Numbered from the stretch's first letter, positions 1-5,909 are shown. The stretch: DNA of 10,861 nucleotides from JAAYJR01 sp964545315 (GCA_964545315.1 CAZJGI010000099.1:1-10861), one strand, 5' to 3'. The notes: generated by a model from the letters alone, not told the origin. Program-made: numbers and translations.

Positions 1-189
1 AAAGTCATAATTAAAGATGGCGCCCATATTGGCATCGGAGCCATTATCATGCCGGGGGTAACTATTGGTGAAGGTGCAGTAATTGGTGCGGGAGCAGTGG
101 TTACTTCTGATATCCCCCCTTATACAATTGCTGTGGGTATTCCGGCCAGAGTAATAAAAACTTTCACAGCAGATGACGTATCTCTTTGA
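1..189 (+). CDS. Hexapeptide-repeat acyltransferase, 3' end only
   Basis: The first 62 codons in frame 1 end at a TGA at 187-189 and give the C-terminal end of a left-handed beta-helix acyltransferase (LbetaH, hexapeptide-repeat family). Repeating turns are visible around GAHIGIGAIIMPGVTIGEG and VIGAGAVVTSDIPPYTIAVG, followed by the classic ending GIPARVIK. Enzymes with this tail transfer acetyl or other acyl groups from acyl-CoA to sugars, or occasionally to serine, in the cytoplasm. The acceptor cannot be read from this fragment, because the N-terminal part lies outside the window. The last 17 bases overlap the start of the DUF354 gene, so the two are almost certainly co-transcribed and translationally coupled. 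That context favours a role in modifying a surface-polysaccharide sugar. The family is certain; the substrate is inference. Confidence 0.88.
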   Translation, partial: KVIIKDGAHIGIGAIIMPGVTIGEGAVIGAGAVVTSDIPPYTIAVGIPARVIKTFTADDVSL

Positions 190-1210
190 ATTATCTCATC
201 CTAAGCATTATTACCAGTTCCGGTATATAATTAATCTGCTGAAATCCCGGGGAGAGAAGGTATCCGTTTTAGCTCGTCAAAAAGATGTTTTAATTAATCT
301 GCTGGATGAGGAGGGTGTTCCATATATCATTCCAGGTAAGCATGGCAAAAGGTTGTTATCAAAATTGTTTGCTATTCCCGGATTATGGTGGAATTATTTA
401 AAAATTGTCCGGAAGATTTCACCTGACTTTATAATATCTAAGGCATCGCCGTATGCTGTTTTAGTAAAACCCTTTATTAAATCTAAATTGGTAATTACTC
501 CGGATTCAGAGGTGGTTAACCTTACAAAAAGATTTGTGGCTCCATTTTCTGATATTATAATTACTCCCGAATCATTTAATTTTAGTTATGGCAGAAACCA
601 TAAAAGAATAGATGGATTTTTCGAAGAGACATATCTGTCACCTAAAGCATTTTCTCCTGATGAAGAATTGGTCAAAAGCCTTGGCATTGATACTGAAAAA
701 CCATATTTCTTATTAAGATTTATAAGTTGGGATGCTAACCATGATATATACCAGTTTGGATTCAGTGAAAAAGAAAAATATGAGCTTATTTCTCTTCTGC
801 AACCTTTTGGAAAGGTTTATATTTCAGCAGAACGAAACAAACTATCTGCATCTTTACAAAAATATCAACTGCATATTCCTGCCTCAACCATACACCATGT
901 CTTGTATTATGCATCGCTTTATATTGGCGACTCCCAGACAATGGCCACCGAGGCAGCATTGCTGGGAACTCCTTCAATCCGGTACAATTCTTTTGTGGGA
1001 GAAAATGACATGTCAAATTTTAAAGTTCTTGAAAGCCGCCAAATGTTTTTGAATTTTAGAGAATTCAATAAAGTCAAAGAGTATGTAATTAAGTTAGTTA
1101 ACAATACTGACTCAATAAAATTGTGGAAACAGAAACGTATTCAATATTTTACTGGTAAACCTGATCTTAATGAACAAATTTTACAATATCTTGGATTACA
1201 AAACAAATAA
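173..1210 (+). CDS. DUF354 family protein (GT-B fold, surface polysaccharide locus)
   Basis: This 345-residue protein matches what I know of DUF354 (PF04007), a family with a GT-B, UDP-GlcNAc 2-epimerase-like double Rossmann fold found in polysaccharide and O-antigen loci. The N-terminal half opens with MTYLFELSHPKHYYQF and the pattern of HPKHYYQFR..I..L..RGEKVSVLAR (residues 9-36), which is typical of the family start. The C-terminal half carries IGDSQTMATEAALLGTPSIR (251-270), the region that binds the nucleotide-sugar phosphates in related GT-B proteins. Length is normal for the family. It has no signal peptide and is presumably cytoplasmic. The ATG lies 17 bases inside the preceding acyltransferase gene. 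The exact reaction of DUF354 proteins is not established, so glycosyltransferase or epimerase activity is inference from fold and neighbours. No terminator is evident in the 98 bases after it. Confidence 0.85.
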   Translation: MTYLFELSHPKHYYQFRYIINLLKSRGEKVSVLARQKDVLINLLDEEGVPYIIPGKHGKRLLSKLFAIPGLWWNYLKIVRKISPDFIISKASPYAVLVKPFIKSKLVITPDSEVVNLTKRFVAPFSDIIITPESFNFSYGRNHKRIDGFFEETYLSPKAFSPDEELVKSLGIDTEKPYFLLRFISWDANHDIYQFGFSEKEKYELISLLQPFGKVYISAERNKLSASLQKYQLHIPASTIHHVLYYASLYIGDSQTMATEAALLGTPSIRYNSFVGENDMSNFKVLESRQMFLNFREFNKVKEYVIKLVNNTDSIKLWKQKRIQYFTGKPDLNEQILQYLGLQNK

Positions 1211-1308
1211 TACTGCCACAATGAAATCTTATATAATGGAAACTGACATATTTTCAACAAATGTATTTTATCTCAACTAGATACCAGACAATTTATATAA
1301 TGTAGAGT

Positions 1309-1551
1309 TCACTGATTTTCAAGTTCTTTGATAAAATCATAATAAGAAATACCTAATGTTTTCAGATTTGTAGTGATATGAAATGCAGGAATTTCTTTCT
1401 CACACCCAATAAAAGTAACCGGTCGCAAAAGAGAAAAGTTATCGTCCGGATAATCCCAAACCTCATGATCACCATGAATCCTTACGAGCTTTAATCCTTT
1501 ATTTTTAAGAAACTTTTTAAATTTTTTTGTGGATATGGGTTTGAAGGTCAT
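1309..1551 (-). CDS. hicA: HicA-type toxin (mRNA interferase)
   Basis: An 80-residue protein that fits HicA (PF07927), a small dsRBD-like ribonuclease that cleaves mRNA when not bound by HicB. The N-terminal helix (KPISTKKFKKFLKNKG, 4-19) is followed by the strand with the catalytic histidine, VRIHGDHEVWDY (23-34); H29 sits in the family's G-[SD]-H position. The C-terminal part, KEIPAFHITTNLKTLGIS (52-69), is typical of Bacteroidota HicA proteins. It lies downstream of hicB on the same strand with a 33-base gap, so antitoxin is made first. The gap contains a 33-bp tandem duplication that includes the hicA start. No Shine-Dalgarno sequence is visible, as is usual here. Catalytic residue and length look intact, so the toxin is probably functional. 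Confidence 0.85.
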   Translation of the reverse strand: MTFKPISTKKFKKFLKNKGLKLVRIHGDHEVWDYPDDNFSLLRPVTFIGCEKEIPAFHITTNLKTLGISYYDFIKELENQ

Positions 1552-1592
1552 TTAGGAAAATTGTGGTTATGGGTTTGCAGGACTTTAGGAAA
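1527..1592 (-). repeat. Imperfect 33-bp tandem duplication at the hicB/hicA junction
   Basis: Two adjacent copies (1527-1559 and 1561-1592) read, on the minus strand, TTTCCTAAAG-TCCTGCAAAC... and TTTCCTAAATGACCTTCAAAC..., both ending CCACAA. They differ by three or four substitutions and one indel. The downstream copy holds TAA directly abutting the hicA ATG. In the upstream copy the TAA is the hicB stop and the ATG has been lost. Inferred history: hicB once ended immediately before hicA and a small duplication pushed the genes 33 bases apart. Confidence 0.85.
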
Positions 1593-1929
1593 CAGGAATT
1601 TTTACATTCTCTGTGAATGAATTATAAATATTATGTGTATATGATATATTAGCAGGAGGAGTATATTCCGGAATGGGTTTCTTTCTTAACGTCCATCCCA
1701 TTTTTAAAAGATATTTTTCAAGAGTTCCCTTCCTGTGAGTTTCATTAAAAAATATCTTCACCTCTTCAACGAATCTTTTCTGAGCGGTCTCTTCATCTTT
1801 TCCATATGAAGATAATTCAAGTGCCGGGCAATAAGCGACAAAATAACCATCTTCTTCAATAATATCAACATGAAGGCCGACAGTTAGTATTTTTGTAGTT
1901 TGTTCTATGAAATTCTTTTTTCTTTTCAT
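1585..1929 (-). CDS. hicB: HicB-type antitoxin
   Basis: A 114-residue protein whose central part is the HicB partial RNase H-like fold: VDIIEEDGYFVAYCPALEL (21-39) followed by SSYGKDEETAQKRFVEEV (40-57). The family usually has E-x-x-G-Y-x-A-x-x-P-x-L and then G-x-T/D-x-E-E-A. The tail, MGWTLRKKPIPEYTPP (77-92) and ENVKIPVS, matches a C-terminal layout I recall in Bacteroidota HicB proteins. I do not see an obvious ribbon-helix-helix or HTH segment, so autoregulatory DNA binding is uncertain. HicB binds and occludes HicA. It is the first gene of the pair, starts with ATG, and shares the transcript with hicA. No convincing promoter of the TAnnTTTG type was found just upstream on the minus strand. 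Confidence 0.85.
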   Translation of the reverse strand: MKRKKNFIEQTTKILTVGLHVDIIEEDGYFVAYCPALELSSYGKDEETAQKRFVEEVKIFFNETHRKGTLEKYLLKMGWTLRKKPIPEYTPPANISYTHNIYNSFTENVKIPVS

Positions 1930-2320
1930 TGATAAACCCTAAATATCATTTATGAACTAAAAAATAAATCACTAAAAGATTGATAATGACCTGATTGGTC
2001 AATATTTATCTGAATCAAAAACAAAATCATTTTCTGTAAAATATTAAAAATTTTATCCTCAGTTAAATAACTACTGTAAATATATGAAATAATGTCTTTA
2101 TGACATTTCTTAAACAATTCTTTAACTGTAAATATTATTTGAAAAACATACCACACTTCAAATGAAAACCGTACCTCTTACCAATGCGTATCTTCTACTA
2201 TTTAACGCAAACTATTTGCCAAACTTTGAAAAATCAAAATTACCTTTATATAAATAACAGAGGATAATTTTTTTAAAAAATTTTCTTACAAGAATAAAAA
2301 TCACAATATTATTTTAAAAT
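1930..2320. other. AT-rich intergenic region between divergent hicBA and vanZ-like genes
   Basis: This 391-base stretch must carry the promoters of the two divergent transcripts. A 68-codon open frame on the minus strand (1950-2156) is rich in I, F, L and K, as expected from AT-rich non-coding DNA, and resembles no family I know. I see no RNA gene or repeat. The only promoter-like signal is listed separately at 2215-2248. Confidence 0.5.
2215..2248 (+). promoter_or_regulatory. Possible promoter of the VanZ-like gene
   Basis: TTTG (2215-2218) and TACCTTTA (2241-2248) are spaced by 22 bases. The Bacteroidota housekeeping consensus is TTG/TTTG, 17-23 bases, TAnnTTTG, so only the last base of the -7 box is off. 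Transcription would start near 2255, about 65 bases before the ATG. Confidence 0.38.
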
Positions 2321-2698
2321 ATGAATTATATAACCCGAAATATCCCTACCCTCTTCCGGCTTTACTTTTTTGCCATCATCCTGTTGATCACTCTTCCTAT
2401 CAACAAATCAGGGTCTCTTAACGATATCACAGTCGTGCATCTTCGGGGTGATTATTTCTTTCATATCCTGACCTTCATTCCATGGGCTTTCTTCGGTTTG
2501 TTAATGAAAAAAAATATGTGGATGTGGATGATACCGGGACTCCTTTTTGCATTTGGCACTGAACTTCTTCAGTTGATCCTCCCCTGGCGCCGGTTCAACA
2601 TAAACGACCTGATAGCCAACGGAGCCGGGGTATTACTGGGGACTTTAATTTTTATACTTCTAAATATTATTCATAGAGCTATTGCCAATAAACGGTAA
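2321..2698 (+). CDS. VanZ-like family membrane protein
   Basis: A 125-residue, four-helix membrane protein of the VanZ-like type (PF04892). Predicted membrane segments are roughly 11-27, 46-63, 68-87 and 100-117. The family pattern is present: the charged D44/H48 pair ahead of helix 2, then FAFGTELLQLILPWRRFNIN (77-96) and DLIANGAGVLLG (96-107). This gives the conserved E81, Q84, P88, R90/R91, D96, N100 and G103. VanZ itself gives low-level teicoplanin resistance in Tn1546; the function of the wide family is unknown, and in Bacteroidota it often lies near cell-envelope genes. It stands alone, with a possible promoter upstream and a repeat cluster downstream. A resistance role here would be speculation. 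Confidence 0.85.
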   Translation: MNYITRNIPTLFRLYFFAIILLITLPINKSGSLNDITVVHLRGDYFFHILTFIPWAFFGLLMKKNMWMWMIPGLLFAFGTELLQLILPWRRFNINDLIANGAGVLLGTLIFILLNIIHRAIANKR

Positions 2699-2826
2699 AA
2701 GGCTTTTAACCTTCATTTTTGTTTAAAAATAATACCGGTACACGGAAAAAAGACTTATAGTATTATTTATTTAAAGACATAGTCCTCCAGGCAGAATCAA
2801 TTTTTAGTTCTTATTATTAATAAAAT

Positions 2827-2959
2827 CCGTGTTAATCCGTGCAATTCGTGGTTAATATTCTTCCTTGGTTTATCTTTTCCGTGTTAATCCGTGTAATCCG
2901 TGGTTAATATTCTTCCTTGGTTTATCTCACTCATGTTCATCTTTGTAAATCTTGGTTTA
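2827..2959 (+). repeat. Three-copy 52-bp-period intergenic repeat (cluster 1)
   Basis: A 29-base core (TTAATCCGTGTAATCCGTGG plus flanks) starts at 2827, 2879 and 2931. Copies 1 and 2 are also followed by the same 18-base tail reading ATTCTTCCTTGGTTTATC, so the true unit is 52 bases. Copy 3 has diverged (21 of 29 core bases match copy 2). The same core recurs at 5910-6024. I recall this element as very common between genes in Bacteroidota genomes; its function is not known to me. Confidence 0.85.
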
Positions 2960-2972
2960 GCAGGGATAATAA

Positions 2973-3002
2973 TGTGACAAAAGAAAATAATTGCTATTTT
3001 TG
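2973..3002 (+). promoter_or_regulatory. Promoter-like signal for the broken antitoxin gene
   Basis: TATTTTTG (2995-3002) is a full match to the Bacteroidota -7 box TAnnTTTG. TGTG (2973-2976) sits 18 bases upstream where TTTG is expected. The implied start near 3009 leaves a short leader of about 15 bases before the ATG at 3025. The broken gene therefore seems to keep its promoter. Confidence 0.45.
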
Positions 3003-3024
3003 TTATGAATTTAAGATATTTATT

Positions 3025-3261
3025 ATGACTACAGTAATTATTAATTAAAAAACAAAAAAAGGTCAAATCATTATAGATCTAATAAGAAAATTAGATGCAG
3101 GAAAAATAATTGAAGATAAGGAAGTTAAAAACCAAACATTAAATAATATATCAGTCAAAGCAATTAGAGAGGTAAAGGAAGGCAAATCCACAAAATGTAA
3201 AAACTTTGACGATTATCTGGAAAAAGTAAAATATCACAACATTGGATTTCACTGTCAATAA
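3025..3261 (+). pseudogene. RelB-like antitoxin gene with in-frame nonsense codon
   Basis: The frame starts at ATG 3025, reads MTTVIIN, meets TAA at 3046-3048, and then continues open for 70 codons: KTKKGQIIIDLIRKLDAGK ... VKAIREVKEGKSTKCKNF, then DDYLEKVK and a short tail to a TAA at 3259. It matches the antitoxin gene at 4155, which has MTAIFINEKTKIGK at the same place, with GAA (E8) where this copy has TAA. Of the first 36 bases, 29 are identical. I see no ATG, GTG or TTG in frame after the stop that could rescue it. The family is the short, charged antitoxin that normally precedes a RelE/YoeB-type toxin. No toxin follows; instead the deacetylase start overlaps the tail by 20 bases. The last nine residues (YHNIGFHCQ) look unlike the family and may be run-on. 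An assembly or base-calling error is the alternative to true decay. Confidence 0.72.
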
Positions 3262-4078
3262 ATACATCGAGCTCCTCAAAGCCCTGCAAAATGCCGGGTA
3301 TGCATTCCTTACTTTCAGAGACTATATGAGTTTTCAATCTACAACATCAAAATCCCAAAATATAACCGTTACATCCGGGCATACTCAAAGTCCTCAAACA
3401 GAAACAGAGAGAAACAACAATTCCTTACCTGAGAAATTTATCATCCTCCGCCATGATGTGGACGCACTTCCTGAAAACAGCCTTTTGTTGGCCAGAATAC
3501 AAGGGAAAATGCACATAACAGGAAGCTATTATTTCAGAGTTGTAAGAAAAAGTTATGATGAAAAAATTATCAGGGAAATATCAGCCTTAGGCCATGAAAT
3601 AGGATACCACTATGAAAATATGGATGCATGTAACGGCGATATTGATCGTGCATTCAACGACTTTGCAGGCAACCTGAAAAAAATGAGGTCTGTTGTTCCG
3701 ATAGATACTATCTGCATGCATGGAAGCCCCCTTTCAAGATATGACAACAGGGAACTATGGAAAAAATATAACTATCGGAACCTGGGGATAATTGGTGAAC
3801 CCTATTTCGATATTGACTTTAACAAAACCGCCTATTTTACGGATACCGGAAGACGGTGGAACGGTCATAAATACAGCATCCGCGATAAAACGGAAAGCAG
3901 CTTCTCCTCTGATTTCAAGACAACCGGTGAGATCATCAATAACATCAACACCCTCCCTCCCCACATTATGTTCACCTTCCACCCACAACGTTGGACCAAC
4001 AATAAAGCATTATGGCTGAAAGAATTTATCCTTCAAAACATTAAGAACATTGCCAAAAGATTTTATGTTGCAAAATAA
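3242..4078 (+). CDS. Polysaccharide deacetylase (CE4-like/NodB-like)
   Basis: A 278-residue protein of the polysaccharide deacetylase superfamily, which removes N- or O-acetyl groups from glycans using a metal. Motif 1 is ILRHDVD (68-74) with D72 and D74, and motif 2 is GHEIGYHYE (117-125) with H118 and H123. MHGSPLSRYD (159-168) follows, then TDTGRRWNG (200-208) and FTFHPQRW (244-251), the usual C-terminal histidine motif. No signal peptide is seen, so it may act in the cytoplasm on a precursor. The start is a TTG at 3242, chosen because MDFTVNKYIELLKAL fits the family start and no upstream ATG is in frame. Residues 31-61 form a Ser/Thr/Asn/Gln-rich, low-complexity stretch where I would expect a short link, so this copy appears to carry an insertion. 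It overlaps the antitoxin pseudogene by 20 bases. Neighbouring glycan genes suggest capsule or LPS modification. Confidence 0.85.
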   Translation: MDFTVNKYIELLKALQNAGYAFLTFRDYMSFQSTTSKSQNITVTSGHTQSPQTETERNNNSLPEKFIILRHDVDALPENSLLLARIQGKMHITGSYYFRVVRKSYDEKIIREISALGHEIGYHYENMDACNGDIDRAFNDFAGNLKKMRSVVPIDTICMHGSPLSRYDNRELWKKYNYRNLGIIGEPYFDIDFNKTAYFTDTGRRWNGHKYSIRDKTESSFSSDFKTTGEIINNINTLPPHIMFTFHPQRWTNNKALWLKEFILQNIKNIAKRFYVAK

Positions 4079-4107
4079 ATAATAACCTGGTAACTGTGGA
4101 TATCAAA

Positions 4108-4138
4108 TTGCATAATATTATCTTTCTTTATACCTATA
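4108..4138 (+). promoter_or_regulatory. Possible promoter of the second antitoxin gene
   Basis: TTG (4108-4110), 20 bases, then TACCTATA (4131-4138), which matches TAnnTTTG at six of eight positions. A start near 4145 would leave a leader of about 10 bases before the ATG at 4155. Confidence 0.3.
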
Positions 4139-4154
4139 CACAAAATATTTAGTC

Positions 4155-4379
4155 ATGACGGCAATATTTATTAATGAAAAAACAAAAATTGGAAAGAACA
4201 TACTGGAAATGCTGAAAGTATTGGCAAAAGCTGAAAATAATAAGTCCATCAGATTTCTGGACGAAACAGAATTCCTTTTTTCCACAAAAGCTAATAAAGA
4301 AGCCTTGATACACGGTGTTGAGCAAATTAAAAAAGGAGAAAAAGGGAAAACTATCAAACCCTCTGAATTGTGGAAATAG
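4155..4379 (+). CDS. RelB/YefM-like antitoxin, orphaned
   Basis: A 74-residue charged protein, intact from ATG to TAG. The N-terminus MTAIFINEKTKIGKNILEML matches the broken antitoxin at 3025, and the C-terminus GEKGKTIKPSELWK (61-74) is the kind of short toxin-binding tail, ending in a -LW(K) motif, seen in antitoxins that precede YoeB/RelE toxins in Bacteroidota. The start of such a toxin overlaps its last codons, in another frame, but that toxin gene is truncated. The antitoxin is therefore likely an orphan. It could still dampen a related toxin encoded elsewhere; that is speculation. No family name is certain from sequence alone, and the assignment rests on size, layout and the downstream toxin remnant. 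Confidence 0.65.
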   Translation: MTAIFINEKTKIGKNILEMLKVLAKAENNKSIRFLDETEFLFSTKANKEALIHGVEQIKKGEKGKTIKPSELWK

Positions 4380-4537
4380 AATTTCTTGATAAAGCTCTGG
4401 ATGACATTACGCCTCCATTACACTTAATCATTATCACTTTAATACAAATATTCCATATAAAAATGTCATCTTTTATCCGGGGAAATATTTATTGCCCCAA
4501 TTGTATCACTTGTCCTGAATTACGTACATTTAGATAA
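4370..4537 (+). pseudogene. 5' remnant of a RelE/YoeB-type toxin gene
   Basis: A GTG at 4370, ten bases inside the antitoxin gene, opens a frame reading V(M)EIEFLDKALDDI. This is a typical beginning of Bacteroidota RelE/ParE/YoeB-type toxins, and the overlap is the usual antitoxin-toxin arrangement. After about codon 13-14 (near 4409) the similarity ends. The frame runs on to TAA at 4535-4537 through AT-rich sequence (TPPLHLIIITLIQIFHIKMS) with none of the family's later elements, such as the central KPEPLK or the basic RI..EHRLVY region. The catalytic part is gone, so it cannot be toxic. The break lies just before the AT-rich ATPase/STAS cassette, which suggests that an insertion or deletion joined the two. 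Confidence 0.65.
4500..4532 (+). promoter_or_regulatory. Possible promoter of the ATPase/STAS operon
   Basis: ATTG (4500-4503), 21 bases, TACATTTA (4525-4532), one mismatch in the -7 box. Transcription would start within a few bases of the ATG at 4541, giving a leaderless or nearly leaderless message. The signal is weak in AT-rich DNA. Confidence 0.28.
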
Positions 4538-4540
4538 ACT

Positions 4541-5461
4541 ATGAATAGTATTAATAAGTTGGAAATAAAATTATGTCAACCAAATACTGATGATTTTGGG
4601 CCTTCTTTGGTGTGTATTTTAGATATATTAGAACCTATTAATATTGCAGAAAATACCGTTAAAGAAGTTCAGATCGATATATCTGAAATAGTTTTTGTTC
4701 ATCCTCTATTAATCTTACCATTGGCTGTCTTATCAGATTGGTTATTAAAAAAAGGAATTAGAGTTAATTTTTCAAACGGGAAATGTCAAGACTATTTAGA
4801 AGTAATTAGATTCCCAAATGGATTTAATCCTTATGAAATTGAAAATTGGTTAGATGAACTAGCTAAATTTGAGAAATCATATTTGCCGATTTGCAAAATT
4901 CCTTCTTATCATTGTAAAGAGAATACATTAGTAAGAGACAGATTAATAAGCAATTTAAATAGCATCCTATTTAGGAAACTAAATATTTTGGGGAACTTAA
5001 GAGATTCAATTGCTTATTTAGTATCTGAAATGATAGATAATATAACTGATCATGCGATGACAGATTATGGTTGGATAATGTTTCAAAATTATCCCCAAAT
5101 GGGTTATTTAGATATTTGTATCGCTGATAATGGTATAGGAATTCTAGATTCATATAAGAGAAGTGGGATTACGCAAATAAGTAATCATAATGTAGCTATA
5201 GAAAAAGCCTTAAATGGTTTGAGTACAAAAAAATTGGAAGGTAATCGGGGATATGGGATTGTAACATCAAGGAAGCTTTTAGTTGATGGTCTGAATGGGA
5301 AATTTTTTATATATTCAGGAAATGCTGCTTATTTCAAGAGTAGACAAAACGAAAGTATATTGAAATTTAAGGGGTATCAATCTTGGAATGGTACATTAAT
5401 TGCATTAAGAATTCCAAAAAATATAAAAGAAAAATTTAATCTATATGATTATATTGGTTAA
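4541..5461 (+). CDS. STAS-like/GHKL ATPase fusion protein
   Basis: This 306-residue protein has a C-terminal GHKL (HATPase_c) domain. The N box is SEMIDNITDHA (162-172) with E163 and N167, the G1 box is ADNGIGI (195-201), the G2 box is EGNRGYGI (233-240), and the closing strand GTLIALRIP (284-292) carries the late Thr of the fold. No phospho-acceptor His/dimerisation helix is present, so it is not an ordinary histidine kinase. Residues about 40-95 (VQIDISEIVFVHPLLILPL, then LSDWLLKKGIRVNF) resemble a STAS domain in which the usual acceptor Ser region is replaced by VHPL. There is no signal peptide or membrane segment. It is followed after 29 bases by a DUF4325 STAS-like gene, so a partner-switching ATPase-STAS pair is likely. 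The coding sequence is visibly AT-richer than its neighbours: three sampled 60-base lines (4561, 4681 and 5041) have 19-20 G+C each. The biological output is unknown. Confidence 0.82.
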   Translation: MNSINKLEIKLCQPNTDDFGPSLVCILDILEPINIAENTVKEVQIDISEIVFVHPLLILPLAVLSDWLLKKGIRVNFSNGKCQDYLEVIRFPNGFNPYEIENWLDELAKFEKSYLPICKIPSYHCKENTLVRDRLISNLNSILFRKLNILGNLRDSIAYLVSEMIDNITDHAMTDYGWIMFQNYPQMGYLDICIADNGIGILDSYKRSGITQISNHNVAIEKALNGLSTKKLEGNRGYGIVTSRKLLVDGLNGKFFIYSGNAAYFKSRQNESILKFKGYQSWNGTLIALRIPKNIKEKFNLYDYIG

Positions 5462-5490
5462 ATTATTAATTTTGTGATAGATTCATTATA

Positions 5491-5823
5491 ATGAAAAGAA
5501 CAATTAAAATATCAGAATTTCTACCAAGTATTATTTCCACAAGAGATTCTATAAGAAGTTTTTGTGAGTTATTAGATATACCACCATCTAATAATATTAT
5601 ATTGGATTTTAAGAATATTAAGTTTATTTCCCGCTCAGCTACGGATGAGTTTTTAAAATTAGAAGAAACCAAAAATTGTAAATTTCATATAATAAATGCT
5701 AACAACAATATTATATCAATGTTTAGAGTGGTGAAATCCAGGGAAAGATTTGCTGAAGATAAATTCGCTACTACTACTTTGACTACCTCTAATGAAATTA
5801 TTGAATTTTTATCGACCTTTTAA
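5491..5823 (+). CDS. STAS-like domain protein (DUF4325)
   Basis: A 110-residue single-domain protein resembling the DUF4325 STAS-like family (PF14213). The core strand-helix is NIILDFKNIKFISRSATDEF (35-54). In SpoIIAA/RsbV the equivalent piece is a D-x-S-G-L-G-like loop whose serine is phosphorylated by the partner ATPase; S49 (or S47) sits in the corresponding place here. A later strand, FHIINANNNIISMFRVV (65-81), also fits the fold. It is the second gene of a two-gene unit with the GHKL ATPase and shares its low G+C. The expected role is reversible binding to, or phosphorylation by, that ATPase. This is inferred from family analogy, and no sigma factor or other third partner is adjacent. 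Confidence 0.78.
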   Translation: MKRTIKISEFLPSIISTRDSIRSFCELLDIPPSNNIILDFKNIKFISRSATDEFLKLEETKNCKFHIINANNNIISMFRVVKSRERFAEDKFATTTLTTSNEIIEFLSTF

Positions 5824-5875
5824 TGGGCAATTTTAGTTACTATTCTCTTGACACATTTTAAAAAAGTTTGACAGG

Positions 5876-5899
5876 AGCCTAATTTTAGGTTTTAATTTA
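5876..5899 (+). terminator. Weak terminator-like hairpin after the STAS gene
   Basis: AGCCTAA (5876-5882) and TTAGGTT (5885-5891) pair with one G-U and a very tight loop, followed by a T-rich tail. It is weak and AT-rich, but correctly placed 53 bases after the STAS stop. Confidence 0.28.
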
Positions 5900-5909
5900 T
5901 TTAATATAT

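Larger units (their letters stand above)
2699..3024. other. Intergenic region with repeats and a promoter
   Basis: These 326 bases contain no gene I can support. They hold the three-copy repeat at 2827-2959 and the promoter-like signal at 2973-3002. A 60-codon open frame on the minus strand (2884-3066) is made largely of repeat translation and is not believed. Confidence 0.6.

Noticed and set aside
1950..2156. 68-codon minus-strand open frame upstream of hicB
   Set aside because: Its composition is that of AT-rich DNA read by chance, and it has no recognisable motif or promoter.
2884..3066. 60-codon minus-strand open frame
   Set aside because: Much of it is translation of the intergenic repeat, which gives ILTTDYTD-type peptides seen as a common annotation artefact.
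4479..4498. GGGG...CCCC hairpin upstream of the ATPase gene as a terminator
   Set aside because: The stem is imperfect beyond the four G-C pairs and no T run follows; at best a weak structure.
4541..5461. Ordinary two-component histidine kinase
   Set aside because: GHKL boxes are present, but there is no acceptor-histidine helix, sensor or membrane segment, and the partner gene is STAS-like and not a response regulator.
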